Shown here piece by piece: positions 1 through 10,705 of a stretch of 64,000 nt of DNA (positions are counted from its first letter, which is position 1; every line of letters begins with the position of its first letter). This DNA is from an uncultured Prochlorococcus sp. (GTDB taxonomy: Bacteria; Cyanobacteriota; Cyanobacteriia; PCC-6307; Cyanobiaceae). A program made the translations under genes and the position numbers. The notes below the pieces were generated by a model. It worked only from the letters and a program-made list of their open reading frames with translations. It did not search any database and was not told where the DNA came from. The stretch spans positions 1 through 64,000 of the forward strand of contig CACAXR010000002.1 in the NCBI GenBank assembly GCA_902536555.1, read 5' to 3'.

Positions 1-1565
1 GGTTATCTGCTTCAATTTTATTTCCAATTGGTAGTGCATTTGTGATACCTTTTTTCCCAGATAAAGGGGATGGCAAAGAGGTAAGATGGTTTGCATTGTC
101 TATTGCGTTAATAACTTTTTTAATAACTGTAGGTTCATATATAAATGGCTTTGATATTAGTAATGAAAATGTTCAACTTAAAGAAAATATTAGTTGGCTC
201 CCTGATTTAGGTCTTACTTGGTCCGTTGGCGCTGATGGCATCTCTATGCCGTTAATATTATTGACTAGTTTTATAACTGCTTTAGCAGTTCTTGCTGCAT
301 GGCCAGTCAAGTTCAAACCAAAGTTATTTTTCTTTTTGATATTGGTTATGGATGGTGGCCAAATCGCTGTGTTTGCCGTACAAGATATGCTTTTATTCTT
401 TCTAACTTGGGAACTTGAGTTAATTCCAGTTTATTTATTACTGGCTATATGGGGTGGCAAAAATCGACAATATGCAGCAACAAAATTCATTATTTATACA
501 GCTGGCAGTTCTATCTTCATTCTTCTTGCAGCGTTAGCAATGGGTTTCTATGGTACAGAAATTCCTAACTTTGATTTTTCTCACTTGGCAGCTCAAGATT
601 TTAGTCAAAAATTCCAAATATTATGTTATGTAGGGCTTTTAATTGCATTTGGTGTGAAATTACCAATAGTACCTCTTCATACTTGGCTACCAGATGCTCA
701 TGGAGAGGCTACAGCTCCTGTTCATATGCTTTTGGCAGGAATTTTATTAAAGATGGGAGGATATGCTCTTTTAAGATTTAATGCACAATTATTACCTGTT
801 GCGCATGCTCAATTTGCCCCATTATTAATAGTTCTGGGGGTAGTCAATATAATTTATGCTGCATTAACGTCTTTTGCTCAAAGAAATCTTAAAAGAAAAA
901 TTGCATACAGCTCGATAAGTCATATGGGCTTTGTTCTTATTGGTATTGGGAGTTTTAGTAGTCTTGGAACAAGCGGAGCTATGCTGCAAATGGTTAGTCA
1001 TGGATTAATAGGTGCAAGTTTATTTTTTCTTGTTGGTGCCACCTATGACAGGACAAAGACTCTTAAACTTGATGAAATGAGTGGTGTAGGACAAAAAATG
1101 AGAATTATGTTTGCCCTATGGACCGCTTGCTCCCTGGCTTCTCTGGCTTTGCCTGGTATGAGTGGATTTGTTTCCGAATTGATGGTTTTTACAGGATTTG
1201 TTACTGATGAAGTGTATACACTACCCTTTAGGGTGGTAATGGCCTCGTTGGCAGCTATCGGTGTAATACTTACTCCTATTTATCTACTTTCAATGTTACG
1301 AGAAATTTTCTTTGGTAAGGAAAATCCTAAATTAATCGAAGAACGAAAACTTATAGATGCAGAGCCAAGGGAAGTTTATATTATCGCTTGTTTACTTTTA
1401 CCGATTATTGGAATAGGTTTGTACCCAAGATTAGTTACTGAAAGTTATATTGCATCTATCAATAATTTGGTCGATCGAGATTTAACTGCAGTTAAAGGTG
1501 CTGTGAAAACAAATATTTTTTCAGGAACTAAAACAAATGATATCCTCAAAGCTCCAACAATATAA
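1..1565 (+). CDS. ndhD: NAD(P)H-quinone oxidoreductase chain 4 (NdhD), 5'-truncated by window edge
   Basis: Antiporter-like Complex I subunit M sequence ([30 protein letters not shown]). The frame is open upstream of the GTG at 42 to the window edge (..[19 protein letters not shown]), so 42 is not the real start. Confidence 0.93.
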   Translation, partial: LSASILFPIGSAFVIPFFPDKGDGKEVRWFALSIALITFLITVGSYINGFDISNENVQLKENISWLPDLGLTWSVGADGISMPLILLTSFITALAVLAAWPVKFKPKLFFFLILVMDGGQIAVFAVQDMLLFFLTWELELIPVYLLLAIWGGKNRQYAATKFIIYTAGSSIFILLAALAMGFYGTEIPNFDFSHLAAQDFSQKFQILCYVGLLIAFGVKLPIVPLHTWLPDAHGEATAPVHMLLAGILLKMGGYALLRFNAQLLPVAHAQFAPLLIVLGVVNIIYAALTSFAQRNLKRKIAYSSISHMGFVLIGIGSFSSLGTSGAMLQMVSHGLIGASLFFLVGATYDRTKTLKLDEMSGVGQKMRIMFALWTACSLASLALPGMSGFVSELMVFTGFVTDEVYTLPFRVVMASLAAIGVILTPIYLLSMLREIFFGKENPKLIEERKLIDAEPREVYIIACLLLPIIGIGLYPRLVTESYIASINNLVDRDLTAVKGAVKTNIFSGTKTNDILKAPTI

Positions 1566-1688
1566 TTTTTTAAATTAATGCAATAAAGTTTGGCATTAAA
1601 TAAATTTAAAGATATCTTGTGAGTAGATTTTATCTATTTCAAAATATCTTATTTTAATCCTATTGATAGGCAACAATTAGGCCCTAGA

Positions 1689-2510
1689 TTGTTGATTAAG
1701 TTTCTTCAAGACGCCGCAGGTAAAGGTGAGCTTGATCCATGGGATATTGATGTAATAAGTGTAATTGATAGTTTTTTAGAGCAATACTCTCATACTTTTA
1801 ATCAATCTTCAAATAGTCAAATCTCATATCATAAAGATTTAGCTGAGACCAGCGAAGCATTTTTTGCTGCTTCCGTACTTGTTAATCTTAAGGCTCAGGT
1901 TTTGGAATCTGATGTTTTCAAAGAAAATTCTTCCGATTGCGAAGATGAATTTGATTCGGATGATCAAGATTGGATTGATAAAGAATTTGATATTCCAAAA
2001 TATCCTGAAAAATATCTAAGGAGAAGATCAATTGCCCAGCCAATTCTTAAACGTACAACAACGTTGGGAGAACTTGTAAGTCAGTTAGAGTCCATAGCAG
2101 AAGTTATAGAAACTCAAGATCTTCTACTTATGAAGAGAAAAAGAAATAAAAAATATTCTGATAAGGCTTTAATTTCTCAAGTAAAATCTTTAGCACATCG
2201 CGAGAAACTTCCAGAAACCACGAAAGCATTAGGGAAATTTATTGAAGGATGGGAAAAAGCATTACAATGGATAGATTTTGAATATTTAGTTAACAAATGG
2301 CAAACAGTTGTTAAAAATGATTTAGATAAAGATCGTCTTGGGGTATTTTGGGCTTTGTTATTTTTATCATCTGAAAATAAAATTGAAATTAAACAAATTA
2401 ATTCGTTATACGGGCCAATTCTAATTAAAAGAATAATTCCTAATGGAGGTTTAGCACAATTGCCTATAGAAAATCTTGAGGTAAGCAATATCTATCCTTC
2501 TGCTGTTTAG
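1689..2510 (+). CDS. scpA: Segregation and condensation protein A (ScpA); start uncertain
   Basis: ScpA-like LLIKFLQDAAGKGELDPWDIDVI and DLAETSEAFFAASVLVNLKAQVLES; TTG start in the track, frame open to 1623. Confidence 0.8.
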   Translation: MLIKFLQDAAGKGELDPWDIDVISVIDSFLEQYSHTFNQSSNSQISYHKDLAETSEAFFAASVLVNLKAQVLESDVFKENSSDCEDEFDSDDQDWIDKEFDIPKYPEKYLRRRSIAQPILKRTTTLGELVSQLESIAEVIETQDLLLMKRKRNKKYSDKALISQVKSLAHREKLPETTKALGKFIEGWEKALQWIDFEYLVNKWQTVVKNDLDKDRLGVFWALLFLSSENKIEIKQINSLYGPILIKRIIPNGGLAQLPIENLEVSNIYPSAV

Positions 2511-2558
2511 AAGCTTAATACCAATAACGTATAATCTTTTAAAAGAGGTTTTGAATTC

Positions 2559-3737
2559 ATGAAGGCAATGATACTTGCAGCAGGTAAAGGTACACGTGTT
2601 CAGCCTATTACGCATGTTATTCCTAAACCGATGATTCCGATTTTGCAAAAACCTGTTATGGAATTTCTCTTGGAACTTTTAAGAGAACATAACTTTAAGG
2701 AAATAATGGTAAATGTTTCTCATCTGGCTGAAGAAATTGAAAATTATTTTAGGGATGGGCAAAGATTTGGAGTAGAAATTGCTTATAGTTTTGAGGGAAG
2801 AATTGAAGATGGAGAATTAATAGGTGATGCTTTGGGATCCGCAGGAGGATTAAAAAAAATTCAGGATTTTCAAAATTTCTTTGATGAAACTTTTGTTGTT
2901 CTATGTGGTGATGCTCTAGTTGATTTAGATTTAACTCAAGCTGTTAAAAAACATAAGCAGAAAGGAGCTATTGCGAGCTTAATAACAAAGAAGGTAACTA
3001 AAGATCAAGTATCAAGTTACGGTGTCGTAGTTTCTGATGAAAATGGACGAATAAAGGCTTTTCAGGAAAAGCCAACAGTTGATCAAGCTTTAAGTGACTC
3101 TATAAATACAGGAATATATCTTTTCGAACCTGAAATTTTTAATTACATACCTTCAGCAGAGAAATTTGATATTGGAGCTGATCTTTTTCCTAAACTTGTT
3201 GAAATGGATTTACCATTTTTTGCATTACCAATGGATTTTGAATGGGTAGATATTGGAAAAGTTCCTGATTATTGGAGTGCTATCAGAAATGTATTACAAG
3301 GTAAGGTAAGACAAGTGCAAATACCAGGTAAGGAAATAAAACCAGGAGTTTTTACCGGTTTGAATGTAGCGGCTAACTGGGAAAAGATTAATATTACCGG
3401 GCCAGTTTATATAGGAGGCATGACTAGGATCGAGGATGGAGCAACAATTATTGGACCTTCCATGATTGGACCAAGTTGTTGTATTTGCGAGGGAGCAACT
3501 ATAGATAACTCAATTATTTTTGATTATTCTAAAATCGGTAAAGGTGTAAGACTTATGGATAAGTTAGTGTTTGGTAAATATTGTGTTGGGAAAAATGGAG
3601 ATCATTTTGATTTGCAAGATGCATCTTTAGATTGGTTAATAGCAGATTCAAGAAGATCTGATTTGACTGAGCCATCACCTCAGCAGAAAGCTATGGCAGA
3701 ATTATTAGGTACTGACTTGATTAATATTCCAGACTAA
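2559..3737 (+). CDS. NDP-sugar pyrophosphorylase / mannose-1-phosphate guanylyltransferase-like nucleotidyltransferase
   Basis: N-terminal MKAMILAAGKGTRVQPITHVIPKPMIPILQKPVMEF; C-terminal hexapeptide-like repeats. Confidence 0.88.
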   Translation: MKAMILAAGKGTRVQPITHVIPKPMIPILQKPVMEFLLELLREHNFKEIMVNVSHLAEEIENYFRDGQRFGVEIAYSFEGRIEDGELIGDALGSAGGLKKIQDFQNFFDETFVVLCGDALVDLDLTQAVKKHKQKGAIASLITKKVTKDQVSSYGVVVSDENGRIKAFQEKPTVDQALSDSINTGIYLFEPEIFNYIPSAEKFDIGADLFPKLVEMDLPFFALPMDFEWVDIGKVPDYWSAIRNVLQGKVRQVQIPGKEIKPGVFTGLNVAANWEKINITGPVYIGGMTRIEDGATIIGPSMIGPSCCICEGATIDNSIIFDYSKIGKGVRLMDKLVFGKYCVGKNGDHFDLQDASLDWLIADSRRSDLTEPSPQQKAMAELLGTDLINIPD

Positions 3738-4638
3738 GATCAGCTTTTTCAATTATCTCAGGAATTAAATGCTCTGCTTTTACGGCCATTAAATGAATAC
3801 CATCTGCGATATTAATAAAATCATGAGCCTGTTCAGCTGCAATTTTAATACCTTCTTGTAATGGGTCTTTAGCATCTTTAAGACGATTTAAGATATTTTC
3901 AGGGATGTTTGCTCCAGGAACGTATTTGTTTATAAAGAGAGCGTTTTTGTAAGACTTTAATAGGAATACACCTGCAATTACAGGAATGCCGAGAGGATTG
4001 CTAATTTGTTCACAAAACTCTATCAAATTTTCTTGTTCCATAACCATTTGAGTTTGTATAAATCCAGCTCCAGCTTCTTTTTTCTTTCTCATTCTATTTT
4101 CTAAACTTCTTTTATTTCTGCAACTAGGATCAGCTGCAGCACCTGCAAAAATAAATGTTTTTTTATCGGAAAGTTCTCCGAGAGTAGGATCAATTCCTTT
4201 ATTGAAAGCCTGAATTTGTTGAAGCAATCTAACTGACTCAAACTCATGAACGGCCCTAGCATCTTGTTGATCCCCGGCCTTTACTGAATCACCAGTAATG
4301 CATAGGATGTTTTTAATTCCTAAAGCATTTGCTCCAAGAATATCTGATTGTAAAGCAATTTTATTACGATCTCTGCAAGATATTTGCATTACTGGTTCTA
4401 TTCCATGTTCCAGTAATAGTTTGGACATTGCCAAGCTGCACATTCTCATTACTGCCCTACTTCCGTCGGTAATGTTAACTGCATGTACCTTATCCTTCAA
4501 AAGTTGTGCTATCTTAAGAGATCTTATGGGGCTTCCACCTCTAGGCGGCATTAACTCTGCTGTAATTACCTTGGATTTTTTTTCTAAAGTCTGCTGAAGT
4601 TTTGATTTCAATTGCTTTTGTTTCCTACTTGGTAACAA
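3721..4638 (-). CDS. metF: Methylenetetrahydrofolate reductase
   Basis: MTHFR-family sequence (ITAELMPPRGGS, NILCITGD, AGAGFIQTQMV). Confidence 0.88.
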   Translation of the reverse strand: MLPSRKQKQLKSKLQQTLEKKSKVITAELMPPRGGSPIRSLKIAQLLKDKVHAVNITDGSRAVMRMCSLAMSKLLLEHGIEPVMQISCRDRNKIALQSDILGANALGIKNILCITGDSVKAGDQQDARAVHEFESVRLLQQIQAFNKGIDPTLGELSDKKTFIFAGAAADPSCRNKRSLENRMRKKKEAGAGFIQTQMVMEQENLIEFCEQISNPLGIPVIAGVFLLKSYKNALFINKYVPGANIPENILNRLKDAKDPLQEGIKIAAEQAHDFINIADGIHLMAVKAEHLIPEIIEKADLSLEY

Positions 4639-4687
4639 GTGTGACTGGATTGCTAAACTTAATTAATATAAAAAAGGAACTGTTTAA

Positions 4688-4966
4688 ATGCAAATGGTTG
4701 AAGAAGAAGTAAACAACATTGATATGATGGGTCTCTCAGCAAGAGAGATGGAAATCATCGATCTTGTAGCTGATGGGCTTACAAATCAAGAAATTGCGGT
4801 AAAACTTACTATTAGCAAAAGAACTGTTGATAATCATGTAAGTAATATGTTTACAAAAACTGGTTCAAAAAATAGAGTTGCACTTTTGAATTGGGCAATG
4901 GATAATGGAAAAATTTGTAGGGATGGCTTTAATTGTTGTTCCCTCCCAGATTCTGATCAAGATTAG
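4688..4966 (+). CDS. Small LuxR-type HTH regulator, PedR-like
   Basis: LSAREMEIIDLVADGLTNQEIAVKLTISKRTVDNHVSNMFTKTGSKNRVAL is a GerE/LuxR HTH with no receiver domain; size matches cyanobacterial PedR. Confidence 0.85.
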   Translation: MQMVEEEVNNIDMMGLSAREMEIIDLVADGLTNQEIAVKLTISKRTVDNHVSNMFTKTGSKNRVALLNWAMDNGKICRDGFNCCSLPDSDQD

Positions 4967-5112
4967 CAGCTGTTATTTTTTGTATCACTAGCTAAATCCA
5001 TTAGGCAATAATTAGTAGAACCTAACTCGAAGAGTTCTGCATATGCAATGCAAGCATCTTTGTCTGAGTCTACAAATCTTAGTATTCCTTCTTTATCATA
5101 AAGACCATACAT
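4963..5112 (-). CDS. Conserved-looking small protein, 49 aa (not in ORF track)
   Basis: Minus-strand read MYGLYDKEGILRFVDSDKDACIAYAELFELGSTNYCLMDLASDTKNNSC-stop; fills the gap between pedR-like and CYTH genes. Confidence 0.6.
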   Translation of the reverse strand: MYGLYDKEGILRFVDSDKDACIAYAELFELGSTNYCLMDLASDTKNNSC

Positions 5113-5187
5113 CTGAAGAAAATAATTAATTTACCTAAATATAAATAAAATATAAAGGATGAGTGGTTCCTTTGACTAGTTACTTTT

Positions 5188-5673
5188 TTAAGTTTTCAAA
5201 TAGTCTTCTTTCCACTCTGAAAAAGGATTGTAAGCGAGACTGAAATTCGAATAATGAGTCAGGCCAGTAATTTCCTTTGAAATAAAAGATGGAAGAAATA
5301 AATCTTCTTCTTCATTGGAAAGTTCAATTTCTGCAATTTCAAGTGGATAATTATTTTCTTTAAAGCAATCTATAATCCATGATTTTTTTTCAACTTCTAA
5401 AAAGAATCTTTCTTTTTTAATTAGATTTGAAAGATTTGACATTATTATTTCACCATCGCTTTGAGGAATGGAGTATTCAAATTCAAAGTTGGTAAAGCCA
5501 TTGATATGTTTTTTGAGTGCAATTGTAAATTCTTTACCTGTAAATCTTATCCTGCAAATCCAATCATCTAAACTTTTTGATAGATATCCTTGTTCAATAT
5601 AAATTTTTTTTGTTATGAATTCTTTCCAATTATCATTTTTTAAAAGAAATCTTCTTTCTATTTCTAAGGACAT
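5188..5673 (-). CDS. CYTH-domain / triphosphate tunnel metalloenzyme family protein
   Basis: N-terminal SLEIERRFLLKN (ExExK/R-type CYTH signature). Confidence 0.8.
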   Translation of the reverse strand: MSLEIERRFLLKNDNWKEFITKKIYIEQGYLSKSLDDWICRIRFTGKEFTIALKKHINGFTNFEFEYSIPQSDGEIIMSNLSNLIKKERFFLEVEKKSWIIDCFKENNYPLEIAEIELSNEEEDLFLPSFISKEITGLTHYSNFSLAYNPFSEWKEDYLKT

Positions 5674-6585
5674 TTAATTTCTTGGATGTTTTTGAGATAA
5701 ATCACCTTTCCAATCCAGTTTTTTTATCAGAGTATTATAGTAACTAGTGCTTTTTTTAAACTTTATTATTTTGCAGGGAGATCGACCTTTTTTGATTTCG
5801 CAGTAACAATCTTCCTTAATGGTCATACATTTTGAACCGTCTCTCCATAATTTAATTTTCCCTTTATTTTTTTTTACAGGTTTAATTTTTACCTTACTTG
5901 TATTAGGTATGACTATTGGCCTGCTAGCCAAACTCATCGGGCATATAGGGTTAATTATCATTGCATCAATAGTAGGATGCACTATCGGGCCACCTGCAGC
6001 CATTGAGTATGCTGTTGAACCAGTAGATGTAGATATGATTAATCCATCCCCTTTATATTCATTCACTTTCTCGTTATCTATTTCAATTTGTATTTGGTTG
6101 GTAGGAGAAATGTCTTCTTCAACAGATTTAAAATAAAAATCATTTAAGGCATCGTAGCTCTTTATAATTTTTTTCTCAGAATTTGTCCCGTCAATACAAA
6201 CAATACAATTTAATCTATTACGAAGGTCAATTGTATATTCTTCGTTTTCCAGAATTTCAATAAAAGATTTGTCAAACAAAAAATCTTTTTCTTGAGTAAG
6301 GAACCCCAGATTCCCACCAATATTAATGCTTAATAAAGGAATATCATAATCAGCTAAAGCATTTGCACATTTTAGGAAAGTCCCGTCCCCACCAAGAACT
6401 ATGCCAATAGTTGGTTGCAATTCTGGATTACTAAGATAATTTTCTATTTCATCTTTATGAAAATCACTTTCAATTCTGTTTGATTTTATATTTTTTGCCT
6501 TGAGGACTTCTTCACAGAATTCAGAAGCCTCTTGAGCTTTAGAACTATCTGAACGATATACAATAAGCACTAATGAAAGTTTCAT
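5674..6585 (-). CDS. nadK: NAD kinase
   Basis: [32 protein letters not shown] and [20 protein letters not shown]. Confidence 0.93.
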   Translation of the reverse strand: MKLSLVLIVYRSDSSKAQEASEFCEEVLKAKNIKSNRIESDFHKDEIENYLSNPELQPTIGIVLGGDGTFLKCANALADYDIPLLSINIGGNLGFLTQEKDFLFDKSFIEILENEEYTIDLRNRLNCIVCIDGTNSEKKIIKSYDALNDFYFKSVEEDISPTNQIQIEIDNEKVNEYKGDGLIISTSTGSTAYSMAAGGPIVHPTIDAMIINPICPMSLASRPIVIPNTSKVKIKPVKKNKGKIKLWRDGSKCMTIKEDCYCEIKKGRSPCKIIKFKKSTSYYNTLIKKLDWKGDLSQKHPRN

Positions 6586-6594
6586 TTAGTGGTT

Positions 6595-6918
6595 TTACCA
6601 TTTTAATAAATTAAAACTTTCCATATCTACAGTCACCCTATTTCTATAAAGAGATAATAAAATAGCTAATCCAACTGCTGCTTCCGCGGCAGCAACAGTA
6701 ATCACAAAAATTGTAAAAACTTGTCCTTGAATCAAATTATTATCAACATAGGAAGAAAACGCCATTAAGTTTATATTTACTGCATTGAGCATTAACTCAA
6801 TGCTCATAAGAACTCTTACTGCGTTTCTGCTATTTAATAATCCCCAAATCCCAATACAGAATAGTGCTGAAGATACTATTAAAAATGCTTGAATAGGAAT
6901 TGATTCTAAATTCATCAT
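6595..6918 (-). CDS. ndhE: NAD(P)H-quinone oxidoreductase subunit 4L (NdhE/NuoK)
   Basis: NuoK-like small membrane protein (VLMSIELMLNAVNINLMAF); position in ndhAIGE. Confidence 0.93.
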   Translation of the reverse strand: MMNLESIPIQAFLIVSSALFCIGIWGLLNSRNAVRVLMSIELMLNAVNINLMAFSSYVDNNLIQGQVFTIFVITVAAAEAAVGLAILLSLYRNRVTVDMESFNLLKW

Positions 6919-6933
6919 AAGAAAAGTAAAAGG

Positions 6934-7533
6934 TTAATTTTTATTTGTAAGTAATGGTTCTGATGATTTTTCAATCAACTCTTGATCAACAGGTAATCCA
7001 GTGGAAATATCTTTGTTCATTACATCTCTTCTAGCTAAAACAATAGCTCCAATCATTGCCATTAAAAGTAAAACTGAGGCTACTTCAAATGGGAGTAAGT
7101 AATCACTAAAAAGATGTTCACCAATTCTGATAGTCGATTCTTCTCCAATAGAGTTTTGAGGACTTGAGAGGCTCCATACATTAGTCAAGTCAACTCTTAT
7201 TAAAAGGCTTAGTAAGGTTAAACATATTGATGTTGATATAATTCTTCTCGATTTAATGTCATTGATGGGCTTTAAATCTTCTTTCTTATTGACTAGCATG
7301 ATGGCAAAAATTATTAATACATTCACTGCACCCACATAAACTAAAACTTGTGCTGCAGCAACAAAACTTGCATTTAAAAGAAGATATAATCCTGCCACAC
7401 TCATGAAAACCCCTCCCAAAAGAAAGGCTGAATATACAATACTTTCTAGCAATACAACACCAAGTGCTCCAATAAGGATAACTAAAGATAAAATTGTAAA
7501 ACAAATAATTTGAGTTGTTATTGCAATGGACAT
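6934..7533 (-). CDS. ndhG: NAD(P)H-quinone oxidoreductase chain 6 (NdhG/NuoJ)
   Basis: NuoJ-like (AAQVLVYVGAVNVLIIFAIMLV). Confidence 0.93.
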   Translation of the reverse strand: MSIAITTQIICFTILSLVILIGALGVVLLESIVYSAFLLGGVFMSVAGLYLLLNASFVAAAQVLVYVGAVNVLIIFAIMLVNKKEDLKPINDIKSRRIISTSICLTLLSLLIRVDLTNVWSLSSPQNSIGEESTIRIGEHLFSDYLLPFEVASVLLLMAMIGAIVLARRDVMNKDISTGLPVDQELIEKSSEPLLTNKN

Positions 7534-7546
7534 GAATTAATGGAAA

Positions 7547-8173
7547 TTAAATGTTTGGATTAGAAACTTTATCTTTATTTTCATTGGATTCTGGTCTCAT
7601 CCAATCATAGACTTCTTCAGGTAATTTACCAACTCTTGTATCTGAAGCTGGGATTTCATGAGGATCCATGACACCTTTGGGAAGATAGGTAAGTTCTCTT
7701 AGAGGTTTGACTGAAGGATCCGTTGTGACATTTGTAGGTAACCTACCAAGTGCAACATTATCAAAATTTAGATTGTGTCTGTCAAAAGTAGCTAATTCAT
7801 ATTCTTCTGTCATTGAAAGGCAATTGGTTGGGCAATATTCAACACAATTTCCGCAAAATATACAAACTCCAAAGTCTATTGAATAATTTCTAAGTTCCTT
7901 TTTTTTGGTTTCTTTATTCATTACCCAATCAACTACTGGTAGATTTATAGGGCATACTCTCACACAAACTTCACATGCAATACATTTATCAAATTCATAA
8001 TGTATTCTTCCTCTATATCTTTCAGAGGGTATTAATTTTTCATATGGATATTGGACAGTAACAGGCCTTCTTCGAAGATGATCAAAGGTAACTGATAAGC
8101 CATTATATAAATATTTGCCAGCATTAAAAGCTTCTTTTATATAGCTATTTATTTGTTGAAGGAAATTTTTCAT
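7547..8173 (-). CDS. ndhI: NAD(P)H-quinone oxidoreductase subunit I (NdhI)
   Basis: Two 4Fe-4S motifs [16 protein letters not shown] and [16 protein letters not shown]. Confidence 0.95.
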   Translation of the reverse strand: MKNFLQQINSYIKEAFNAGKYLYNGLSVTFDHLRRRPVTVQYPYEKLIPSERYRGRIHYEFDKCIACEVCVRVCPINLPVVDWVMNKETKKKELRNYSIDFGVCIFCGNCVEYCPTNCLSMTEEYELATFDRHNLNFDNVALGRLPTNVTTDPSVKPLRELTYLPKGVMDPHEIPASDTRVGKLPEEVYDWMRPESNENKDKVSNPNI

Positions 8174-8241
8174 TTTGAAGAATTCACTTAGTTATTTTAT
8201 TTTAGTGGATTAATTTAACTTTTAAGTATTTTTACTTAAGT

Positions 8242-9360
8242 TTAACCACCAAAGAATTGAGGAAAAGCAAGTTTTAATCCTGCAGTTATCAAAAGATTAG
8301 CAAGAGAAATTGGAAGGAGAAACTTCCATCCTAGATCTAATAGTTGATCTATTCTTACTCTAGGAGTTGTCCAGCGTAACAATATTGCAATGAATACTAA
8401 AAGATAAGCTTTCAAAACAGTCATTACAATTCCTATTGATGCAGTGAAAACTTCTATGAAGGGTGCATTAATTGGCAAATTTAGAAACTTAGCTATTAAT
8501 TCAACTGGAATAGGGAAACCCCATCCTCCCAAATAAAGTATTGATACCAATAAAGCTGAGAGGATTAAATTGATGTAACTACCAAGGTAGAACAATGCGA
8601 ATTTCATCCCTGCATATTCAGTTTGATATCCCGCAACTAATTCTTCTTCAGCTTCAGGTAAGTCAAATGGAAGTCTCTCACATTCTGCAAGAGCACAAAT
8701 CCAGAAGACTATAAAACCAACTGGTTGTCTCCATATATTCCAACTTAGGATTCCAGCACCACTTTGTTGGTTAACAATATCAATAGTACTTAGAGAATTT
8801 GTCATTAGTACGATAGCCAGTACAGATAAGGCTAAAGGAATTTCATAACTTATTGATTGAGCTGCTGCTCTTAATCCCCCCAATAATGAATATTTATTAT
8901 TTGAAGCATATCCGCTCATAAGAAGTCCAATTGGCTGGATACTACTTAAAGCGATCCATAGGAAAATTCCAATACCAACGTTACTTATTAAAAGGTTTTG
9001 TCCAAAAGGAACAATTAGCCAGGACAGAATCACTGGAACAAGAACTAATATAGGCCCTGCGGTGAAGAGAATTCCATCCGCTTTAGCAGGAATAATATCC
9101 TCTTTGACAAGTAACTTCAGACCATCTGCAATTGGTTGAAGGACGCCAAGCGCACCTGCATATTCGGGACCTATTCTTTGTTGAGCAGCAGCAGATATTT
9201 TTCTTTCAAGCCAAACTGTTACCAAAACGCCAACAACTGCCGCTACTAAAACCAAAAGCATAGGTAGAGGGAGCCAAATAATATGAGCGATTTCGCTGGA
9301 AAGGCCAAAACCTTTTAAGAATTCATTAAAACTATATTCGAGATCTAATCCGTATTCCAA
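8242..9360 (-). CDS. ndhA: NAD(P)H-quinone oxidoreductase subunit 1 (NdhA/NuoH)
   Basis: NuoH-like ([50 protein letters not shown]). Confidence 0.95.
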   Translation of the reverse strand: MEYGLDLEYSFNEFLKGFGLSSEIAHIIWLPLPMLLVLVAAVVGVLVTVWLERKISAAAQQRIGPEYAGALGVLQPIADGLKLLVKEDIIPAKADGILFTAGPILVLVPVILSWLIVPFGQNLLISNVGIGIFLWIALSSIQPIGLLMSGYASNNKYSLLGGLRAAAQSISYEIPLALSVLAIVLMTNSLSTIDIVNQQSGAGILSWNIWRQPVGFIVFWICALAECERLPFDLPEAEEELVAGYQTEYAGMKFALFYLGSYINLILSALLVSILYLGGWGFPIPVELIAKFLNLPINAPFIEVFTASIGIVMTVLKAYLLVFIAILLRWTTPRVRIDQLLDLGWKFLLPISLANLLITAGLKLAFPQFFGG

Positions 9361-9435
9361 AATTTTTATGTTATTTACTTAATAGATTAACTCTTCACAA
9401 ACAATATGTGTGTTTTTTATGAAAAGCTGCAAATA

Positions 9436-10581
9436 TTATTCTCTGTTTTCTAGGCTGATCCAATCTCTTGGTTCTGAACCAGTATAGATTTGCGATGGTC
9501 TAAAAATTCTATTTGCTCCAAGTTGCTCTCTCCAATGAGCTAACCAACCAGCAACTCTAGATATGGCAAAAATTGGAGTAAACAAATCACGAGGAATACC
9601 AAGTTTTCTATAAACAAGACCAGAATAAAAATCCACGTTAGGGAATATACCCTTAGGTCCAAGTCTTGGTATTGCCTCTGCTTCAATTGATTTTGCAACT
9701 TCATACATTTCATCTGCTCCAAATCTAATAAAAAGCTCTTCTGCCAGTTTTTGAAGAATTATTGCTCTTGGATCTTTGACTTTATATTCTCTGTGACCGA
9801 AGCCCATGATCTTACTTTTATTTTTTATCGCGTTATCCAAAAAAGAAGCAGCATTTTCTGGAGTTTTGATCTCTTCTAACATTGCAATTACATCTTCATT
9901 TGCTCCTCCATGCAGTGGACCAGCCAGAGTTCCTACTGCAGAGGCGATGACAGCGTATGGATCTGTAAGAGTGCTTGCAGTCACTCTAGCGCTAAATGTA
10001 CTTGCGTTTAAACTATGTTCGGCATGTAGAATTAAGCACCTATCAAAAACTTTTGCAGCTATGGGATCTTGTTCTTTTTCGGTCAGCATGTAAAGAAAAT
10101 TTGATGAGTAAGTTAAATCATCACGAGGTTGAATAGGATCTTGACCTTTTCTTATAAGTTGAAACGCAGCAATCATGGTAGGTATTTTTGCTATTAGTCT
10201 TATTACTGCGTTGTAGATGTAATTAGGATCATCTATTGCTCTACGTGAATAGAAAAGCCCCAAAGAAGCTGCACTAGATTGAAGAGCGTCCATAGGATGA
10301 CCTGTTGCAGGGAAACATTTCATCATATCTCTTACTCTAAAACTTAACCTTCGATGCATCTGAACTTCTTGTTCAAAATCTCTAAGTTGAATAGCTGTAG
10401 GCAATTCACCCCAAATCAATAGATAAGCAGTTTCTAAAAAACTGCTTTTTTTGCATAGTTCCTCAATGGAGTAGCCTCTGTATAATAATTTGCCTTTGTT
10501 GCCGTCAATATCGCAGATGGATGAATTAGTAACTGGGACACCCTCTAATCCTGGTTTTAAAATTAGTTTGCTGCTATCCAA
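9436..10581 (-). CDS. gltA: Citrate synthase
   Basis: LYRGYSIEEL, GPLHGGANEDV, MGFGHREYKVKDPRA. Confidence 0.95.
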   Translation of the reverse strand: MDSSKLILKPGLEGVPVTNSSICDIDGNKGKLLYRGYSIEELCKKSSFLETAYLLIWGELPTAIQLRDFEQEVQMHRRLSFRVRDMMKCFPATGHPMDALQSSAASLGLFYSRRAIDDPNYIYNAVIRLIAKIPTMIAAFQLIRKGQDPIQPRDDLTYSSNFLYMLTEKEQDPIAAKVFDRCLILHAEHSLNASTFSARVTASTLTDPYAVIASAVGTLAGPLHGGANEDVIAMLEEIKTPENAASFLDNAIKNKSKIMGFGHREYKVKDPRAIILQKLAEELFIRFGADEMYEVAKSIEAEAIPRLGPKGIFPNVDFYSGLVYRKLGIPRDLFTPIFAISRVAGWLAHWREQLGANRIFRPSQIYTGSEPRDWISLENRE

Positions 10582-10705
10582 TTTCTTAATTCAATACAAA
10601 ATACTTATAGATTAAAGATAGTCAAATAATTTTTAATTAACCACAAGTTATTAACCTCACAAAAATTTGTATTTATTGTTTTTGAAGCTTTTTTGAATGA
10701 TTTTT

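Noticed and set aside
2177-2648. Minus-strand ORFs at 2177..2488 and 2451..2648
   Set aside because: Antisense to scpA and the nucleotidyltransferase; no family motifs and incompatible with clear sense genes.
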